Below the pieces are notes generated by a model, which was not told where the DNA came from, did no database searches, and worked only from the letters and a program-made list of their open reading frames with translations. The translations under genes were made by a program, and so were the position numbers. From Nematostella vectensis (Eukaryota > Cnidaria > Anthozoa > Actiniaria > Edwardsiidae), in contig NC_064036.1 in the NCBI RefSeq assembly GCF_932526225.1, positions 17,196,953 to 17,260,952 on the forward strand: 64,000 nucleotides of DNA. The letters are read 5' to 3'. Numbering within the stretch: the stretch's first letter is position 1; every line of letters starts with the position of its first letter. Of the stretch, positions 33,501-46,100 are shown piece after piece.

Positions 33501-34221
33501 TGGAATACGACAGCCACTAACTTCGCGCTGTAAAAAAAAAATGACTGACTGACTGACTGACTGACTGAACAAGTTCTCCATCTTTTCTGCTCACAGATCA
33601 GACCGTACATCAACGGCGCATTGTACAGTTTGCTGGCGCTACCAGCGATAAAGGAAGCAGCCAGAGCTATGGTAAGTGAGAAGCGAACTGCAATTACAAG
33701 AGGTCGTGTTGACCTTTTATTTATGCCCTGAGTGCTGTTACATTAGCTGATTAGTAAAATTTTTAATCAAAGCGACAATTAAGGTGATCGCAGAGAGTCA
33801 CTGAACGCAGAGAGAAAACATAGAAATGTTAATGTTAAGTTCGGAAATAAAATCTTCCAATGAAAATAAGCCCTTTTTTCAGGCTGTCTTGTAAGCGCTG
33901 AATAAGTTGTTTTTGGTGTCGTTATTTTGCCGCCAAAAGCCGGAGCGCGCGCGCTCAAAAAGTCACGTGATTTATTGTGCAAGGTTGCCTATTGGACCAA
34001 ATTGTTGCTATATCAGCTTGTTCGTGATGTTTTGTCAGGGCATGGAGTCCATCCTGGAGTGTTTTCTTGATGACGACACGCCCGAGCTGAAGCGCCAAAT
34101 CCAGTTTATCATCAAGCAGCTAAACACGGAAAACCCGCAAGCGACAAACGCCCCCATGTCTGACGACGAAGATGAGGAGGACGACGATGACTTTGTATGT
34201 GGGGGAGGGTAATGTGTAGGT

Positions 34222-34252
<31 letters not shown>

Positions 34253-37200
34253 GGTACAAACGACCCTTGTCTGACGACGAAGATGAGGAGGACGACGATG
34301 ACTTTGTATGTGGGGGAGGGTAATGTGTAGGTGTGTGTGTGTGTGGGGGGGGGGGGGGGTGGGGGGTACAAACGACCCCATGTCTGACGACGAAGATGAG
34401 GAGGACGACGATGACTTTGTATGTGGGGGAGGGTAATGTGTAGGTGTGTGTGTGTGTGTGGGGGGGGGGGGGTACAAACGACCCATGTCTGACGACGAAG
34501 ATGAGGAGGACGACGATGACTTTGTATGTGGGGGAGGGTAATGTGTAGGTGTGTGTGTGTGTGTGGGGGGGGGGGTACAAACGACCCATGTCTGACGACG
34601 AAGATGAGGAGGACGACGATGACTTTGTATGTGGGGGAGGGTAATGTGTAGGTGTGTGTGGGGGGGGGGGGGGGGGGTACAAACGACCCATGTCTGACGA
34701 CGAGGATGAGGAGGACGACGATGACTTTGTATGTGGGGGAGGGTAATGTGTAGGTGTGTGTGTGTGTGTGGGGGGGGGGGGGTACAAACGGCCCATGTCT
34801 GACGACGTGGATGAGGAGGACAACGATTACTTTGTATGTGGGGGAGGGTAATGTGATGTGTGCGTAGGGAGGGGGGGGGGGGTGGACAAACGACCCATGT
34901 CTGACGACGTGGATGGGGAGGACAACGTTACTTGGTTTGTGTGGGAGGGTTTTGTGTAGGGGTTGATGTGTGCGTGTGTGTTTGTTTGGGGGGGGGGGGG
35001 TACAAACGACCCATGTCTGACGACGGGAAGGGCGATAATTAATCTGTATGCTTGGGAGGAATGGTCTACACTGGAGGAGACGGTGAAGACTTAATATAAG
35101 TGGGGGTGGGGTGATGGATTGTTTCTTCACGGTCTTAGCCGGTCTAAGATGATGACATTATGTGGGGCCGGTCTTGTTCACTTAGAGAATAATAAGGGGG
35201 GTGTTTTTGTATTCTGGGGAGGGGACTACGAAGACTTTGTACGTTGGGGGGGGCTTATTTATTCACAGAAAAAGAAAGGGATGCCGATTATTTTGTTCGT
35301 GGGAGAGTTGTTTTTTTTAAATGAAAGAAGGGAATAATTGTTATTTTACTGTGTTCATTTAGAAAGTCTTGCAAGGGAGACGATTACTTCGTCTGTTGGG
35401 AGTGGTGGTCTCATTTATCTAGAGAAGAAGAAAGGGATGGACGGTGTTTTTTATTGTATGGGAGAAGGGTTGTACTATAGATAAATTGTTTATAGAGTAT
35501 ACCATGAAAGGGAGACGATAAATTTATTAGGAAGAATACAAGAAACCTTGTTTGATTTGGTCTAGAAGGGTGTTATCATCCTATCCTTTTTTTCATCTAG
35601 GAGGGGGATACTATTGATATGGAGTTGGACAAACACGAAGTCCAGCTCCCAGTCGAGGGGGAGCTGGCGGGAAATGAGCTTTTAGCTGCTGAATATTCAA
35701 TGGTATGTGCTCTTCGTCCAGTAAGTCTATCTTTCTCTTTTTGTCATTCCATTTAGTTGTATGTCAACAACATGTTTTTATTTTGTTTGTTTTTAAAACC
35801 ATAGGGAAAAAGCCCAACAAAAAGCAAGCCTAAAAGCAAGGTATTCATTTTCCAGATTATTTCTCAACATTTGTATAAATGTAGCCTAATGTGCGTGCGT
35901 TTAAGGCCTATTTTCACTAGGGAAGGAAACGGAGACCGGAAAGGATGCTCACTCTGCGTGTGAAAATTAACGCTAGCGCAAAAAAAAAGTGTAGTCTAGC
36001 TTCTTAGCTTTATACACACTTTTAAATGCTTAAGTTTTCGATTCCTTCCCCATCTCCGCTTACTTCCATAGTAAAAATTGGCCTTTAGAGAATGAGATAT
36101 ATGTGTTTTTTGTTTTTATATTCAAAAGCATATCACATCAAATCAATCATAATACCCAAATAATCGTCTTCGTTAACCAGAGTATAAATATTGTTCACCA
36201 AAAACTGGTAGTCGACTCTGCAGAGCTAATGATACACGCACATGTTCTTCCAACCTTGACTTGTCACTTATAGCTATCTTACCCTGTTGTGCCACAGCTT
36301 TTTTCTGGTGTGGACCCAGACCAGCCGCTGACCAGGCCGACAACGCCTGGCATGCGCCCGCCTGAACCAATCAATGACGGTAAGTTATATGAATCGCTGA
36401 TTGCTGCTGATTAAGGCAGCATTGCCAAAACGTCGAAAAAATACAACCAAGTGATTCAAGAAATTATTATGTATATAAGCATAACACAATCACTGCACAG
36501 GACCAAAAAACACTGCTACGGTAAGTTATTTCGTTTGTTGCAATTGCATAGAGTGACTTTATATTCACAAATTGTCTTGTGTTTGGCAGCGCCTCACATA
36601 CCCAGCAGGCCAGGGACGACCACCATCCGGCCAGCCTCCACTCAGGTCAGCCCTATTGCTTTGAATTAGGAGTCAGTGCTACTCTTTTGGTCTCCATTTT
36701 TTTGTGCGTGCTAGGTTAAAGCTATTTCTCTTCTACTTATCAACAATTCAAAAATACCGTATTTACTCGAATAAGCGCTCCGGTGCTAATTAGATTTTTG
36801 ACTCTCAGACGGGGCGTTTATTCGGGGGAGGCGCTTATTTAAAAGGTCAAATTTCGAACAAAAGGCCGAAGTGTTTTTATTCATTTAAATATTATAGAAA
36901 CATCAGTTTCTGTCAGTTTCTATATCATTATTACAAGTTGAAGCAGCTTTTTTAAAATAAACTTTCATCCATTAAATACTCTCTTGACCCTTGGGCCCCA
37001 GTGCTTTCTTTGGACTGAGCCCCAGTGCTTTCTCAGAACTACATAGTCATTTAACTAAGTTACATAAAACCTGGGTGGGGGGGGCGCTTATTCGGGGAGG
37101 CGCTTATTAATAGCTTTGGTTCAAAGGGGCGCTTATTCGGGGCAGGCATAAGCATTCGAGGGAGGCGCTTACTCAAGTATATACGGTACTAACAGAGGTT

Positions 37201-38233
37201 CCATTTGTTACAGAGTCGACCTATGACGTCATCATCAAGGCCGGGTACCAGGCCTACGGAGGACGAAAAGCCCTCGGTTACCATCAACGCAGTAAGCTTT
37301 ATGTATTGTTTTCGCACATTTGAGTTTTGACAATATCTTAATCACTAAACTTTTTTTTAGAGCCGACCTGGAAGTACGTCTTCTACGAGTTCTCGGAAAC
37401 AAAAGTAAGTAAGAAATTAAATGGCCTTCCCAGGCCTTCAACTCTCTAGCGTGTAGCGAGAGTTGAAGGCCTGGGAAGTGCATATCTGCCCCCCCCCCCC
37501 CCCCCCACCCCCCCAAACCTATCTCACCTTGAATAATGATACCTTCTTTTATTTGTAAGAAATCGCCAGAGCTACTGTGCGACGGACGCTACCGTGGCCA
37601 ACTTGACAGTCAGATTGAGATGAACTTCTCTAGCCCACCAAAGTGGGGAAAAAATGCTTCAGTGCTCATCAGAACATGACAACATCCTAGATTTGAAGTT
37701 CATGTCGTCAATCAAAGAAGCGCTTATTGCTTTTAAGCAATATGCTTATTATTGGCTAACTTTCTTTAAATTTATTCCTGGTAGCCACGGTAGCGCGCGC
37801 ATCGCACTATTAACCTTTATCATGTTATAACTGACTGACTGCGCACCCCTCATGATAAACCCTAGCCACGCCTCTTGCTATATATCCCCCTGTGTGTGCC
37901 AGCCTTCACCTGTTCTCCCCTTTTTTCCCCTCTTCGAAATAGTGTGGATTCTTCTGTTTTGTGTTTCCCAGAATGGACCCGTTTTCGTCGAGGCCAAAGC
38001 TGCCTCGAACACCAGAACCGCTAGGACGCACAGGGGCCTCCACCCCTCCCCCTCTCGCGAGGTCTATTTCCCCAACGAGGGTGAGCAAGTCTAGACAAGG
38101 TAATCTTCGGGTTTTCGACAGAACAACTGAATGAAATCATTTTAGTAAATTTCTCCTATTTCAGTATCGTTATGAATGCCTCATTTTGTTCCTCCTAGGC
38201 TCTGCTGGTTCCAGGAAAGGAAGTCAGTCATAA
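24567..38233 (+). CDS. ARMC9: LisH domain-containing protein ARMC9, 25 exons
   Basis: Exons: 24567-24617, 25409-25534, 25712-25876, 26619-26774, 27803-27895, 28930-29028, 29337-29411, 29650-29736, 30091-30134, 30295-30400, 30635-30733, 31744-31834, 31970-32093, 32257-32396, 33200-33276, 33597-33671, 34039-34194, 35601-35702, 35805-35840, 36298-36379, 36590-36645, 37214-37291, 37361-37404, 37972-38099, 38199-38233. All phases close; 774 residues. ARMC9 is a basal-body and ciliary protein whose human form is a Joubert syndrome gene. Evidence: LisH at about 12-40 ([20 protein letters not shown]), the ARMC9 signature [18 protein letters not shown] (about 147-164), [16 protein letters not shown], and armadillo-type helices at about 335-560 ([48 protein letters not shown]). 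An acidic run (about 576-588) and a disordered Ser/Arg/Pro tail ending SRKGSQS follow. Exons 11, 14 and 17 have tandemly repeated donor sites. Confidence 0.93.
24772..25010 (+). repeat. 120-bp tandem duplication, two nearly identical copies
   Basis: 24772-24891 and 24892-25010 match base for base over about 118 positions, in ARMC9 intron 1. Lack of divergence indicates a recent duplication or an assembly duplication. Confidence 0.95.
26891..27450. mobile_element. MITE-like element with 16-bp terminal inverted repeats
   Basis: It starts GCCCTACCAATCGATA and ends TATCGATTGGTAGGGC. The interior is dominated by short ATCGAT and AATAATCAAT words, many mutually complementary. Non-coding, in ARMC9 intron 4. 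I could not identify a target-site duplication or the parent transposon family. Confidence 0.65.
30712..31620 (+). repeat. 34-bp minisatellite copying ARMC9 exon 11 donor
   Basis: The unit is CTCTCTGTTCCTGATGATAT-TCGG (end of exon 11, encoding SVPDDIR) plus GTATGTACGT (the intron start). About 26 copies follow the true donor at 30734, most retaining CGG|GTATGT intact. Reading through into the first copy gives a stop within a few codons. Confidence 0.95.
32393..32515 (+). repeat. 40-bp tandem repeat across ARMC9 exon 14 donor
   Basis: Three units, the first beginning with the last four exon bases: AAAG|GTCTGTGAGAGAATG then GGTGGTCAGATTACGC. In later copies the donor is AAATGTATGT or AAATGTCTGT. 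The TCAGATTACGC part also matches exon 14 itself at 32336-32346. Confidence 0.8.
32655..32930 (+). repeat. 36-bp minisatellite in ARMC9 intron 14
   Basis: About seven to eight copies of TTGTTGTGGTGTTGTTGATT-GTGATGTTGATGATGA. Because 36 is divisible by three, several frames stay open on both strands; none is a gene. Confidence 0.93.
34158..35025 (+). repeat. About 105-115 bp minisatellite copying ARMC9 exon 17 donor
   Basis: The unit contains the last coding bases of exon 17 (encoding [13 protein letters not shown]), its donor GTATGTGGGGGAGGG, then TAATGTGTAGG, a TG run and a poly-G run of variable length. About five faithful copies and two to three decayed ones follow the true donor at 34195. 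A stop (TAA) lies just after each donor. Confidence 0.95.
36405..36450 (+). other. Decayed hammerhead-like tail motif in ARMC9 intron 20
   Basis: CTGATTA, then GGCAGCATTGCC, then AAAACGTCG: the same family as the motif at 12838-12876 but with two core positions changed. Confidence 0.35.
36755..37188. mobile_element. MITE with TA-flanked terminal inverted repeats
   Basis: Ends TACCGTATTTACTCGAATAA (left) and the inverse of TACCGTATATACTTGAGTAA (right). Interior copies of GGCGCTTATTCGGGG repeat the sub-terminal sequence. TA at both ends is consistent with a TA target duplication. It sits 25 bases upstream of ARMC9 exon 22. Confidence 0.8.
37426..37478. repeat. Perfect 21-bp-arm inverted repeat in ARMC9 intron 23
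   Basis: Arms 37426-37446 and 37458-37478 (CTTCCCAGGCCTTCAACTCT type) around an 11-base loop. It starts 22 bases after the exon 23 donor, so the RNA hairpin would form beside that donor. Confidence 0.9.
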
Positions 38234-40135
38234 TGGACGACGTCTCCGAACCAATGTATATGAGATAGCTTAGGGATAGTATAAGAGCTGTTTGTGGTAA
38301 TAATCACGAGGGCAAGGGTTTGGACAGCCTGCCCCACCTCTCCCAGAATACAACCCCCCCTTCCTACAGATAAAATTTACTAGCTAGAGGCGCAGAAGGA
38401 AATAAACTGTTTAAAATTCATCAAAATTTGATGAATGCATATTCTTGACGGACACTGAATATTTTGAGAAAAAAGTATTTAACAATTATTTTACGTCTTT
38501 TTTCTTTAAATATTCAGGGTCAATTTTCATAGGAGCCTAGGCAGTTGTGATAATCAGATTATTGATAGAGAAAGAAGCCAAAGGAAGAAAACTAGGCCTA
38601 TTCGTTTTCTTTCTTCGCTATTTCTTTTTCACCTTCTCCTTCTCGGTGAGGGGAGGTATGAATTGTAGTTTTCTACTGCTCATACTATTTTAAGTAACAC
38701 GGAGTGGAAATAATATCAAAACTAAGTCGAGTTACTAAGATGCTATTTGTCTACTGTCTAGTAAAAACAAACAGGCCATGCACAAACGTCGAATTTTCCA
38801 TGTGCTGTATTCAATGCAAATACATGCAAATGAAGATAAAACAATGCACCTGATTCATTCCATTAATTTCATTAACTACAGCTCTTGGATAATACGCCTT
38901 TTGAACTTAGCTTCAGTCGCTATTTAGTTACAGATCACCTATTGATGTGTTACCCTGCCTGCAAGAATCTCCTCAAGGCTTTTTGCATTTCAGCTTTCAA
39001 AGTCTTGCTGAGACCTTTTGGGATAAGTCAGATTATTATCGGGTATGTCCGTTTAGTACATCTGCAGTGCATCTGTGCATACTCGTTGTAAAATGGTTAT
39101 TCTGGTACAGAGGGAATAGTGTAAATAAAGCCAATACTAGATATATGCATTATGACTTTAGTGGTGGCTTGTAGGCCTACTGTATATTGTGTGCTATTCG
39201 GCTCATGAATTTGTTTCTGAAAATTACCGAAAATGTCACTCCAGATATACCAAAATAATAAGAACAGGCTAACAGGTTTTAGGGGGAAAGGGTAGGTGGT
39301 GTTTTCAAATTCTTAAGTACTATTTTTAAGAACGCAGGGGATAACCTAGGTTTTTATGCAAGGAAATTTTAAACTGTTAAACAAATTTGTCTTCGGTTGC
39401 ATATGTACCGCTTGAAACCCGTTGTTTAAAAAACGTTCATATATAAAGAAAAAACTGCCGCCCAGAAAATAGTGGCTCCTTCCCTTCCCGCCTCCCCTGC
39501 CCAGATTTTCCCCTAGATCATCCCGTACCACGGGCAAATCCTGCACACCGCAGGACTAATTAACACCGCAACATTTTTTTTTACCGCAATACCGCCAACA
39601 AGCTATAAATCAACCGCCAGCAAGCTATAAATCAACACAAGGTTGCAACACAAGGTACAGTATGCTGTTCGTCTCTGTGAAACAGTTTTAACAGTTTTTT
39701 TTCTCCGACGAAGGGCTAAGCTCTAAACATCAGCGCAACTACTCTTTTTCAGCCTGTGTTGATTTATAGCTTGTTTAATATAACCCTAAAAGTTGGCAGC
39801 CGTGTGTTTCTATGGCAACGGTGGCCTTTCATAATGTAATGGTTGCATAAAGCAAGTTGAAGGCGTTTTATATCTGTTTCTCCCCCTTTTTGCGCCACGT
39901 TATCATTCTGTCACGTGCCAATGCACGTGCGAATGCCTCACATTCTCATGCCATCGAGAAGCCAATCGGCGATCGTGTTTTAGCGTCGTTTCGGTCCCCA
40001 GTCTCCACGGGTCAACTTACGCTACAACACCGCGACAATGGCGACCAAACTATCTCTACATCAACAACCAGATGGAACCTCGCAACAAACCACGATAATC
40101 TCAAACACGAGAGGAAAATAAAACGGCTATCCAAC
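38234..40135. other. ARMC9 3' region and intergenic spacer
   Basis: AATAAA at 38401-38406 is a plausible ARMC9 polyadenylation signal, 168 bases past the stop. The rest is AT-rich with no gene recognised, apart from the inverted-repeat unit at 39621-39773. The CG-richer stretch 39880-40130 probably holds the promoter and leader of the next gene. Confidence 0.45.
39621..39773. repeat. 153-bp unit with 18-bp perfect inverted ends
   Basis: CAAGCTATAAATCAACAC at 39621-39638 is repeated inverted at 39756-39773. Inside, CCGACGA, a GGGC/GCTC stem and TAAAC at 39706-39728 look like a decayed hammerhead core, so this may be a retroelement end. Confidence 0.7.
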
Positions 40136-43100
40136 ATGTCGAGCCTAGTTATTTTAGATTCGGTAAGTATATAACTGTGATTTAAGTTCTAGCAAAACAA
40201 ATGCTCAGTCGAGTTGCCTTTGCATGGGTAAGATAGCGTGCTGTGTAAATCTTTTATATTACTTTATTGCTAAAAATTATACCTTTATGGGTACATATAA
40301 ACAATGGATGATATTTGTATGCTCAGTGTATTTGGTGTATATATGCAGAGTTTTCAATTTTACGGAATGTAGTAATTAGAGTTAGCCAATATATTAAAAG
40401 TTACGTCTTTTGTCCCCGTAGTACCTCTGTTTAGAACTCAAGTACCGTTCGTAATTTCACGAATAAAATAAATCACACCTTGCAAAATTTCACGCCTTAT
40501 ATCAGAAGATGAAAGACATAGCTTAGGTGAGCATTTTATCATAGATAATAGATTTTTTATACCCTAGACCCATTCTAGATTAATCAGAGCAGGAAAACAA
40601 TACGCGGTGATGTCGATCCTTTATTGTAAGATCTAAACCTAAACATGCACCATGTCTGGTTGTTTTGGTAAAAATAGTACCCCTGTTCTACAAATTCCAA
40701 GGGTAAAACAATTATTTCTCAATTATTTGCTCATTTAAGTGCGTTTCTAACTAGTTATTTTTAGAAAGACAAAGATAGCATTCCATATGATAGCGTTCCT
40801 TAGAGATGTTATGAAATGTGTTTGTAATTGCTGGGTAAACAAATCGGTCCATTGACAGAGATCATTGTTATTTGCATTGTAGGATAAACAAGAAACAGCA
40901 GACATAGATGCTCGTCTCAAAAGTGATGGATATAGCACCACTATCCCAGTAGAGCACAAATTACGGTACATATGGCGCCAGTTGACAAGGGCCGAATCAA
41001 GCCTGAAATCCTCACTGGACAGCGTGGAGCAGTTACGCAAACAACATGCAGAGGAAATGATCGAAGTGGAGAATTATGTCTCCCATATACGTCAGCTCTC
41101 AGACGAACGGGAGGCTCTCACGCAGGACACGGAGGCAGAAAATGATCAGCTGAAAGCAGAATTGCAGCAAATGAAAATGGATCAAATAGCTGGCACTGTG
41201 GTATCTGAAGGGATCTGTGACATGTTAATGGAGGCCGGGCTTACTCAGGTTGCCAAGGATACTAACTCTGTCAAGAATCAAATCAGTTTTTTGCTGAAGG
41301 AGAGAGTTGGAAATAAGGAAACCATCAGGAAACTTGAAAAAGAGAAGGATTTGTTTCAAAAAGAGGCATCATCTGGGCAGGCTAACAAGAAAGCCATGGA
41401 GATGGTAGAGGCAGAGCGCCGTGAGATGGAGGAGGAGATGAATCGCATGCGCAAGTCAACCCAACAGGTGAAGCTGGAAATGAGCAAGATGCACGAAAAA
41501 CAGCTGGAGGAAGTGACAAATGAAAAAAACAAGCTGAACTTGGAGATCCAGAAAATGCAAAAACAACACAATGATGACATGGCAGAGCTTATCAAGAGAT
41601 TTGAAGGTTTGGCAGCTCTTCTTTTGAAGAGGCAAATTATTTAAACTTAAGGAGGGGGGCATTTTAAGCACAGTCTTTCAGTTTCCCTTTCAAAATGTCG
41701 CCCCCCTTAAAAAAAGTATGTCAGACGGTAAGTATTCCTGATTTGGTTTTGGTGTCTCTTTCATCCTGAGATTTGGATTTTTTTTTTCCTCAGCCATAGT
41801 AGAAAAAAAAATTATTTTTTTTTGTCTTAACCTACTCTAGATATATATTTATACTAAATCCTGTTATTTGAGAAGCATTTTCTATATAAACAGTGACAAT
41901 CTTTTGTATAAAACATGACAAAAATCTGGAAAAAAGATAATAAAACCCAGTAAATGTTTTTTTCTCCAACCAAACACAACATATCAGTTATTATTTTTGA
42001 TCAGCTGTAAATCCTGGAGATTTTTAAAAACATAACAGGGAAAAATGAAATTACAATATTTTTCTCTTTTCTTACAAAAAAATTGAACTTATATTTTAAA
42101 CATCTACCTTTTAGATGAGAAAATGAAACTGGATGAGGCTAGAGAGAGTGAAAAAGCCAAAACTACACAGCATCTGACAAAAGCTGAGAGGGTTCTCAGT
42201 GAAATGGAGGAAATCAAACTGAAAATGAAAGCTATTGAACAGGAAAAACTATCCCTACAAACAACTGTAAGTTCTTCACAATATACCCAATGTACATTCT
42301 CTATATTGTAGGAGAAAAAAATGATAGTATGCTAGAGCATTTGAAATAATAGATCACATGCTGACATTTATAAGAAGTGACAGCTGGATGTTCTAACAAC
42401 GCACCTTTAGAAAAAAGTTTGCATAAATTTGACAGCATTTAGTAAAGTATTCAAATATGTTAATTTCACAATTTTGTTGAGGCATGAATGTTAATCTTTA
42501 ACAGAAAAAAATGACAGGAAAATGAGAAGGGATTTTAGAATTGTTCATTATATTTCTGTTTCAAATTTTTTATATTATTTAAAGTAAAGTGCTTCTGCTT
42601 GAGGTAGTCAATCAGTTATCTGAATTAAGGAGACTTGCTTTGCAATATTTCAGTTGACATAAGTCACAATATGAGAAAGATACATGAATAATTTACTCTA
42701 TTTACATTTCTGTGTCAAAATGTTTTGCTCTTTGGTCTATGATTGTACTTGACACTCTGTTGTCTATAATGACTGCATATTCAGAATTTGACTATTACTT
42801 GAATTCTTGACTAAAATCTTTCAGAAGTTATCAGATTTGGTTCTTTTATATTTGGCATTTGTGTTACACATGTTCTTTATTGCTAGAGATTATTTCATTG
42901 ATCTAACTCTAAAATGAGTGCTCCTTCGCAAGGGTTATCAGATCATACAAATCTCCCTTATAATTGAGTTCTCAGGGCTATTACAACGAAATGGATCGAA
43001 TTCTCAGTTCTGAGCCATAACAAGGAAATGAATTGAATTCCCAGTTCTCTGAGCTATAACAAGGAAATAGATTGAATTCTCAGTTCTCTGAGCTATAACA

Positions 43101-46100
43101 AGGAAATTGATAGTACATACCAGGAGGTTATTCAAAAAACTTTAGAGTACTCTAATGGTGTAGTAAGGCAAGAAGTTTTATAATGTCTGAGGACTATGAG
43201 TATGTGTCCTGTATAAGCCTGATAGCAGAACCAGCCTCGATATACCACGATCTGCGGTACTGTTACATACAGCTTGCATCTTGTTGTAAAGAAGCATTTC
43301 TAATGCATGCAAAGGTATTGTGTTGTAAGAATTATGGGGGATTAAAATCTAGGTCTTTTAGTTTATGAAATAATTACCTAGTGTATATTGTTTCAATTTA
43401 GCTTGTATTTTGGTGTACATTTATCTAAAACGGTTTAGTGTTCTAAATAGACATCCTGACTATTACTGTACTTTTTATGATTATCTTTTAAATATAGCTT
43501 TTATCTTATCTGTGAATGAATGCATGTATGTTGTGTGAGTTTTTTTAGTCTCACGTTCCTTTTTAATCTCTACCAGGTAAAGTCTTTAGAAGATGAAATC
43601 AAAAAAGAGAAAGAACAGCTGAAAAAGAACAAAGTGGCACAAGATGAACAGGGGAAAAAACTGAAGATGGAAGTGTCAATGACCAGACAAAAGCTCCAGG
43701 AAGCCGAGGTATGATTGGTAGACATTAGGAATAACAATTGACTTTGTCATTAAAGCTCCCACTTTTATAATCATCAGCAATGGCTAAGATGTTATCAGTA
43801 ATGAGAACAATGACAAGAAAAAGAAGATTTTTGGTTCATTTGGTAAAAATTTAAATCTCTTGTTGTTTTGTCTCAAAAGGCAAAAATCCGGTCTTTACAA
43901 GAAGAGTGTAAAAATTTGGAGTCACAATTGAATATGGCCAACACTGACTTGAAGAACATCAGAGAAAAGGAATTTAAGCTTAACTCGGAAAAGGTATGTG
44001 GTTTTAGTGCCTTTTTTGGTCTCTTGTACTATTTTCTCATATTGTAATTTATTTAGAGAAACATTGAAATTAAAAAAAATATTTTGTTGCCAAGTTGAAT
44101 GAGCTGAATCTGATAATCCATGCATTTTGCCTTTATAGGAAAATCTATTAACTGAAGGAAAAACCAGTAGTCAGAAGTAGGTGAAATGTTGTATCATTTG
44201 ACATATCTAGTGAAATCCAGCAAATTGTTTTATGAAAAACAATCATAAATGCAAATACTATAAAAAGCTTTTCTCTGTTTTTATCTGTTTTATCTTGTTT
44301 AATTGGGATGTTTTACTGTTGCACGCTTTCGTTGTCTTTTTTCTGTTTCCTTTATTTCCCTAATTAACCCTGCTGTTGCCTTTATTATAGTAATACTATG
44401 TTTTGTCTTGTTAGTAATATAATAATAACTTTTTAAAGATAAGATATGAGAGCCTTCTCTGGGCTTCTTTGCCCATTCATTTTCATATCTGTAAGAAATA
44501 TTGGCAAAAGAAAAATACTAACTATAAATGATGTCAGAGTGAGCTCCATTGAATATGTTATTTCTTTTTCTAATATGCTTTAACATCAGACTTCAGTCAA
44601 AAATCAACACCCTGACGGATGAAAACAATAGCTTAAAGGTGCGGCTCAAGACAACTGATGGGACCATAGAGCGGCAGATCCAGCAAGTTGAGAGCCTTAC
44701 TGTCCAACTAGCAGAGTCAGAACGGATGCTTCGAGACAAAGAGGAAGATATGGAGGATCTTGATAAGAACTCTAAGAATGAGGTAAGTATCAGCTACCTA
44801 TAGTTACCTGTCAATATATAATGGACAGAAATGATGTATTATTGTAGTGATTTGTGATTCAAGATATGCATAGTTTGCAGTAATGGCTGGCTTATTGTGT
44901 GTTTTATGCAAGGATATGAATCAACACAGGGGGTTGAAATGGTGATGGTTTCCTTGATGCCTCCTAGTATTTTACTGCTTGCCAGTGGTTATACTAATGC
45001 AAGTCTGTTGTATTTTAACAGATAAATTCACTAAAGGCAAAATTAGCAAAGGCAAATGATGAACTCTCTGACTTACGAGATGAGCTGTCAGAGACTAAGC
45101 AAGGCTACGAAAAGGTAACTGGACATTTATATGAGCTTTGGTTTCTTGAGTTTTGGCCATTCTCTTATACCATACTTTTTTCTCCCAAACCCCCTGCAGG
45201 TCATGCAAAAGGCCAAGCAAGAGGCGTCTTTGTTCAAAGAGAAACTCAATGAGGAAACAGGAAGGAGTCGAGATGTTGAAGGAGACAGAGCACTTCTGAA
45301 AGCTCAGATAGCAGACCTTCGCAAGGTGAGCAGGTTCCCTTTTACAAGTTTAGTATTACCTTGCCGTGGCTTTTTTGTTACACTCTCAAATGGAGAGCCC
45401 TCAGGAAATCCTGGCAATGCATATGTTGGTGAATATAGAAACAGGCTTTTATCAGAGACGTCAAGACTTGTTCATCTTTGGCTGTGTGCCTCCTGTCTTC
45501 AGTGTATGCATACCTTGCATCAAGACCCATTAGCCACACTTGAAGGAGAATAATAATGCTTTTTGTTTACATATTGTTTGTTTACAAGGACTTGGAGGCA
45601 TCTTTAGCGGCCAGCATGAGCCGAGAAAAGGAGACTATGGAACAAGTTTCATCTCTACAGGCTGAGAAGGACAACCTTGCAAGGGAGCTTGCTGCCTACA
45701 TCACCAGAGAGAAGAACTTGGTATGTTTGACCTACAATTCTTGGAATTTTTTGTGCATCATTTGATTTCACCCTTTTTGTGCTGGATTTATGTCACTGGA
45801 AAATAAAACAGGTATTGAAAACTACTGTAGAACTAAATCAAGTGTATGAGAATAAAAACATACAGTATCTGTGAAAACAAGTGCACACAGAAATGTCCAT
45901 ACTTGTCAGATAAAAATGATACTTATCCATATTCAAAAGGTTAGGCACTTAAAGTATTTTGCACTACAAACCTATCTTAAAAATCCTCTGGCACAAGACG
46001 ACTTAGTCTTTTGTTTTAAGCCTTCTCATATATAGTATTTATTGTTTTAAATGTAGATGGCATAAAAATGCATTAGTATTACCACGTGCTACTTGTTCTT

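Noticed and set aside
34035..35130. Minus frames rich in Pro/Thr/His and Ser
   Set aside because: Antisense of the exon 17 repeat and its TG and poly-G tracts.
37559..37678. Possible terminal ARMC9 exon reading [14 protein letters not shown]
   Set aside because: The phase after exon 23 does not allow this frame; exons at 37972 and 38199 fit in phase and give a sensible tail.
40027..40107. Alternative start MATKLSLHQQPDG for the coiled-coil gene
   Set aside because: The frame stops at TAA before the exon 1 donor; the ATG at 40136 is in phase with exon 2. It could still be a uORF.
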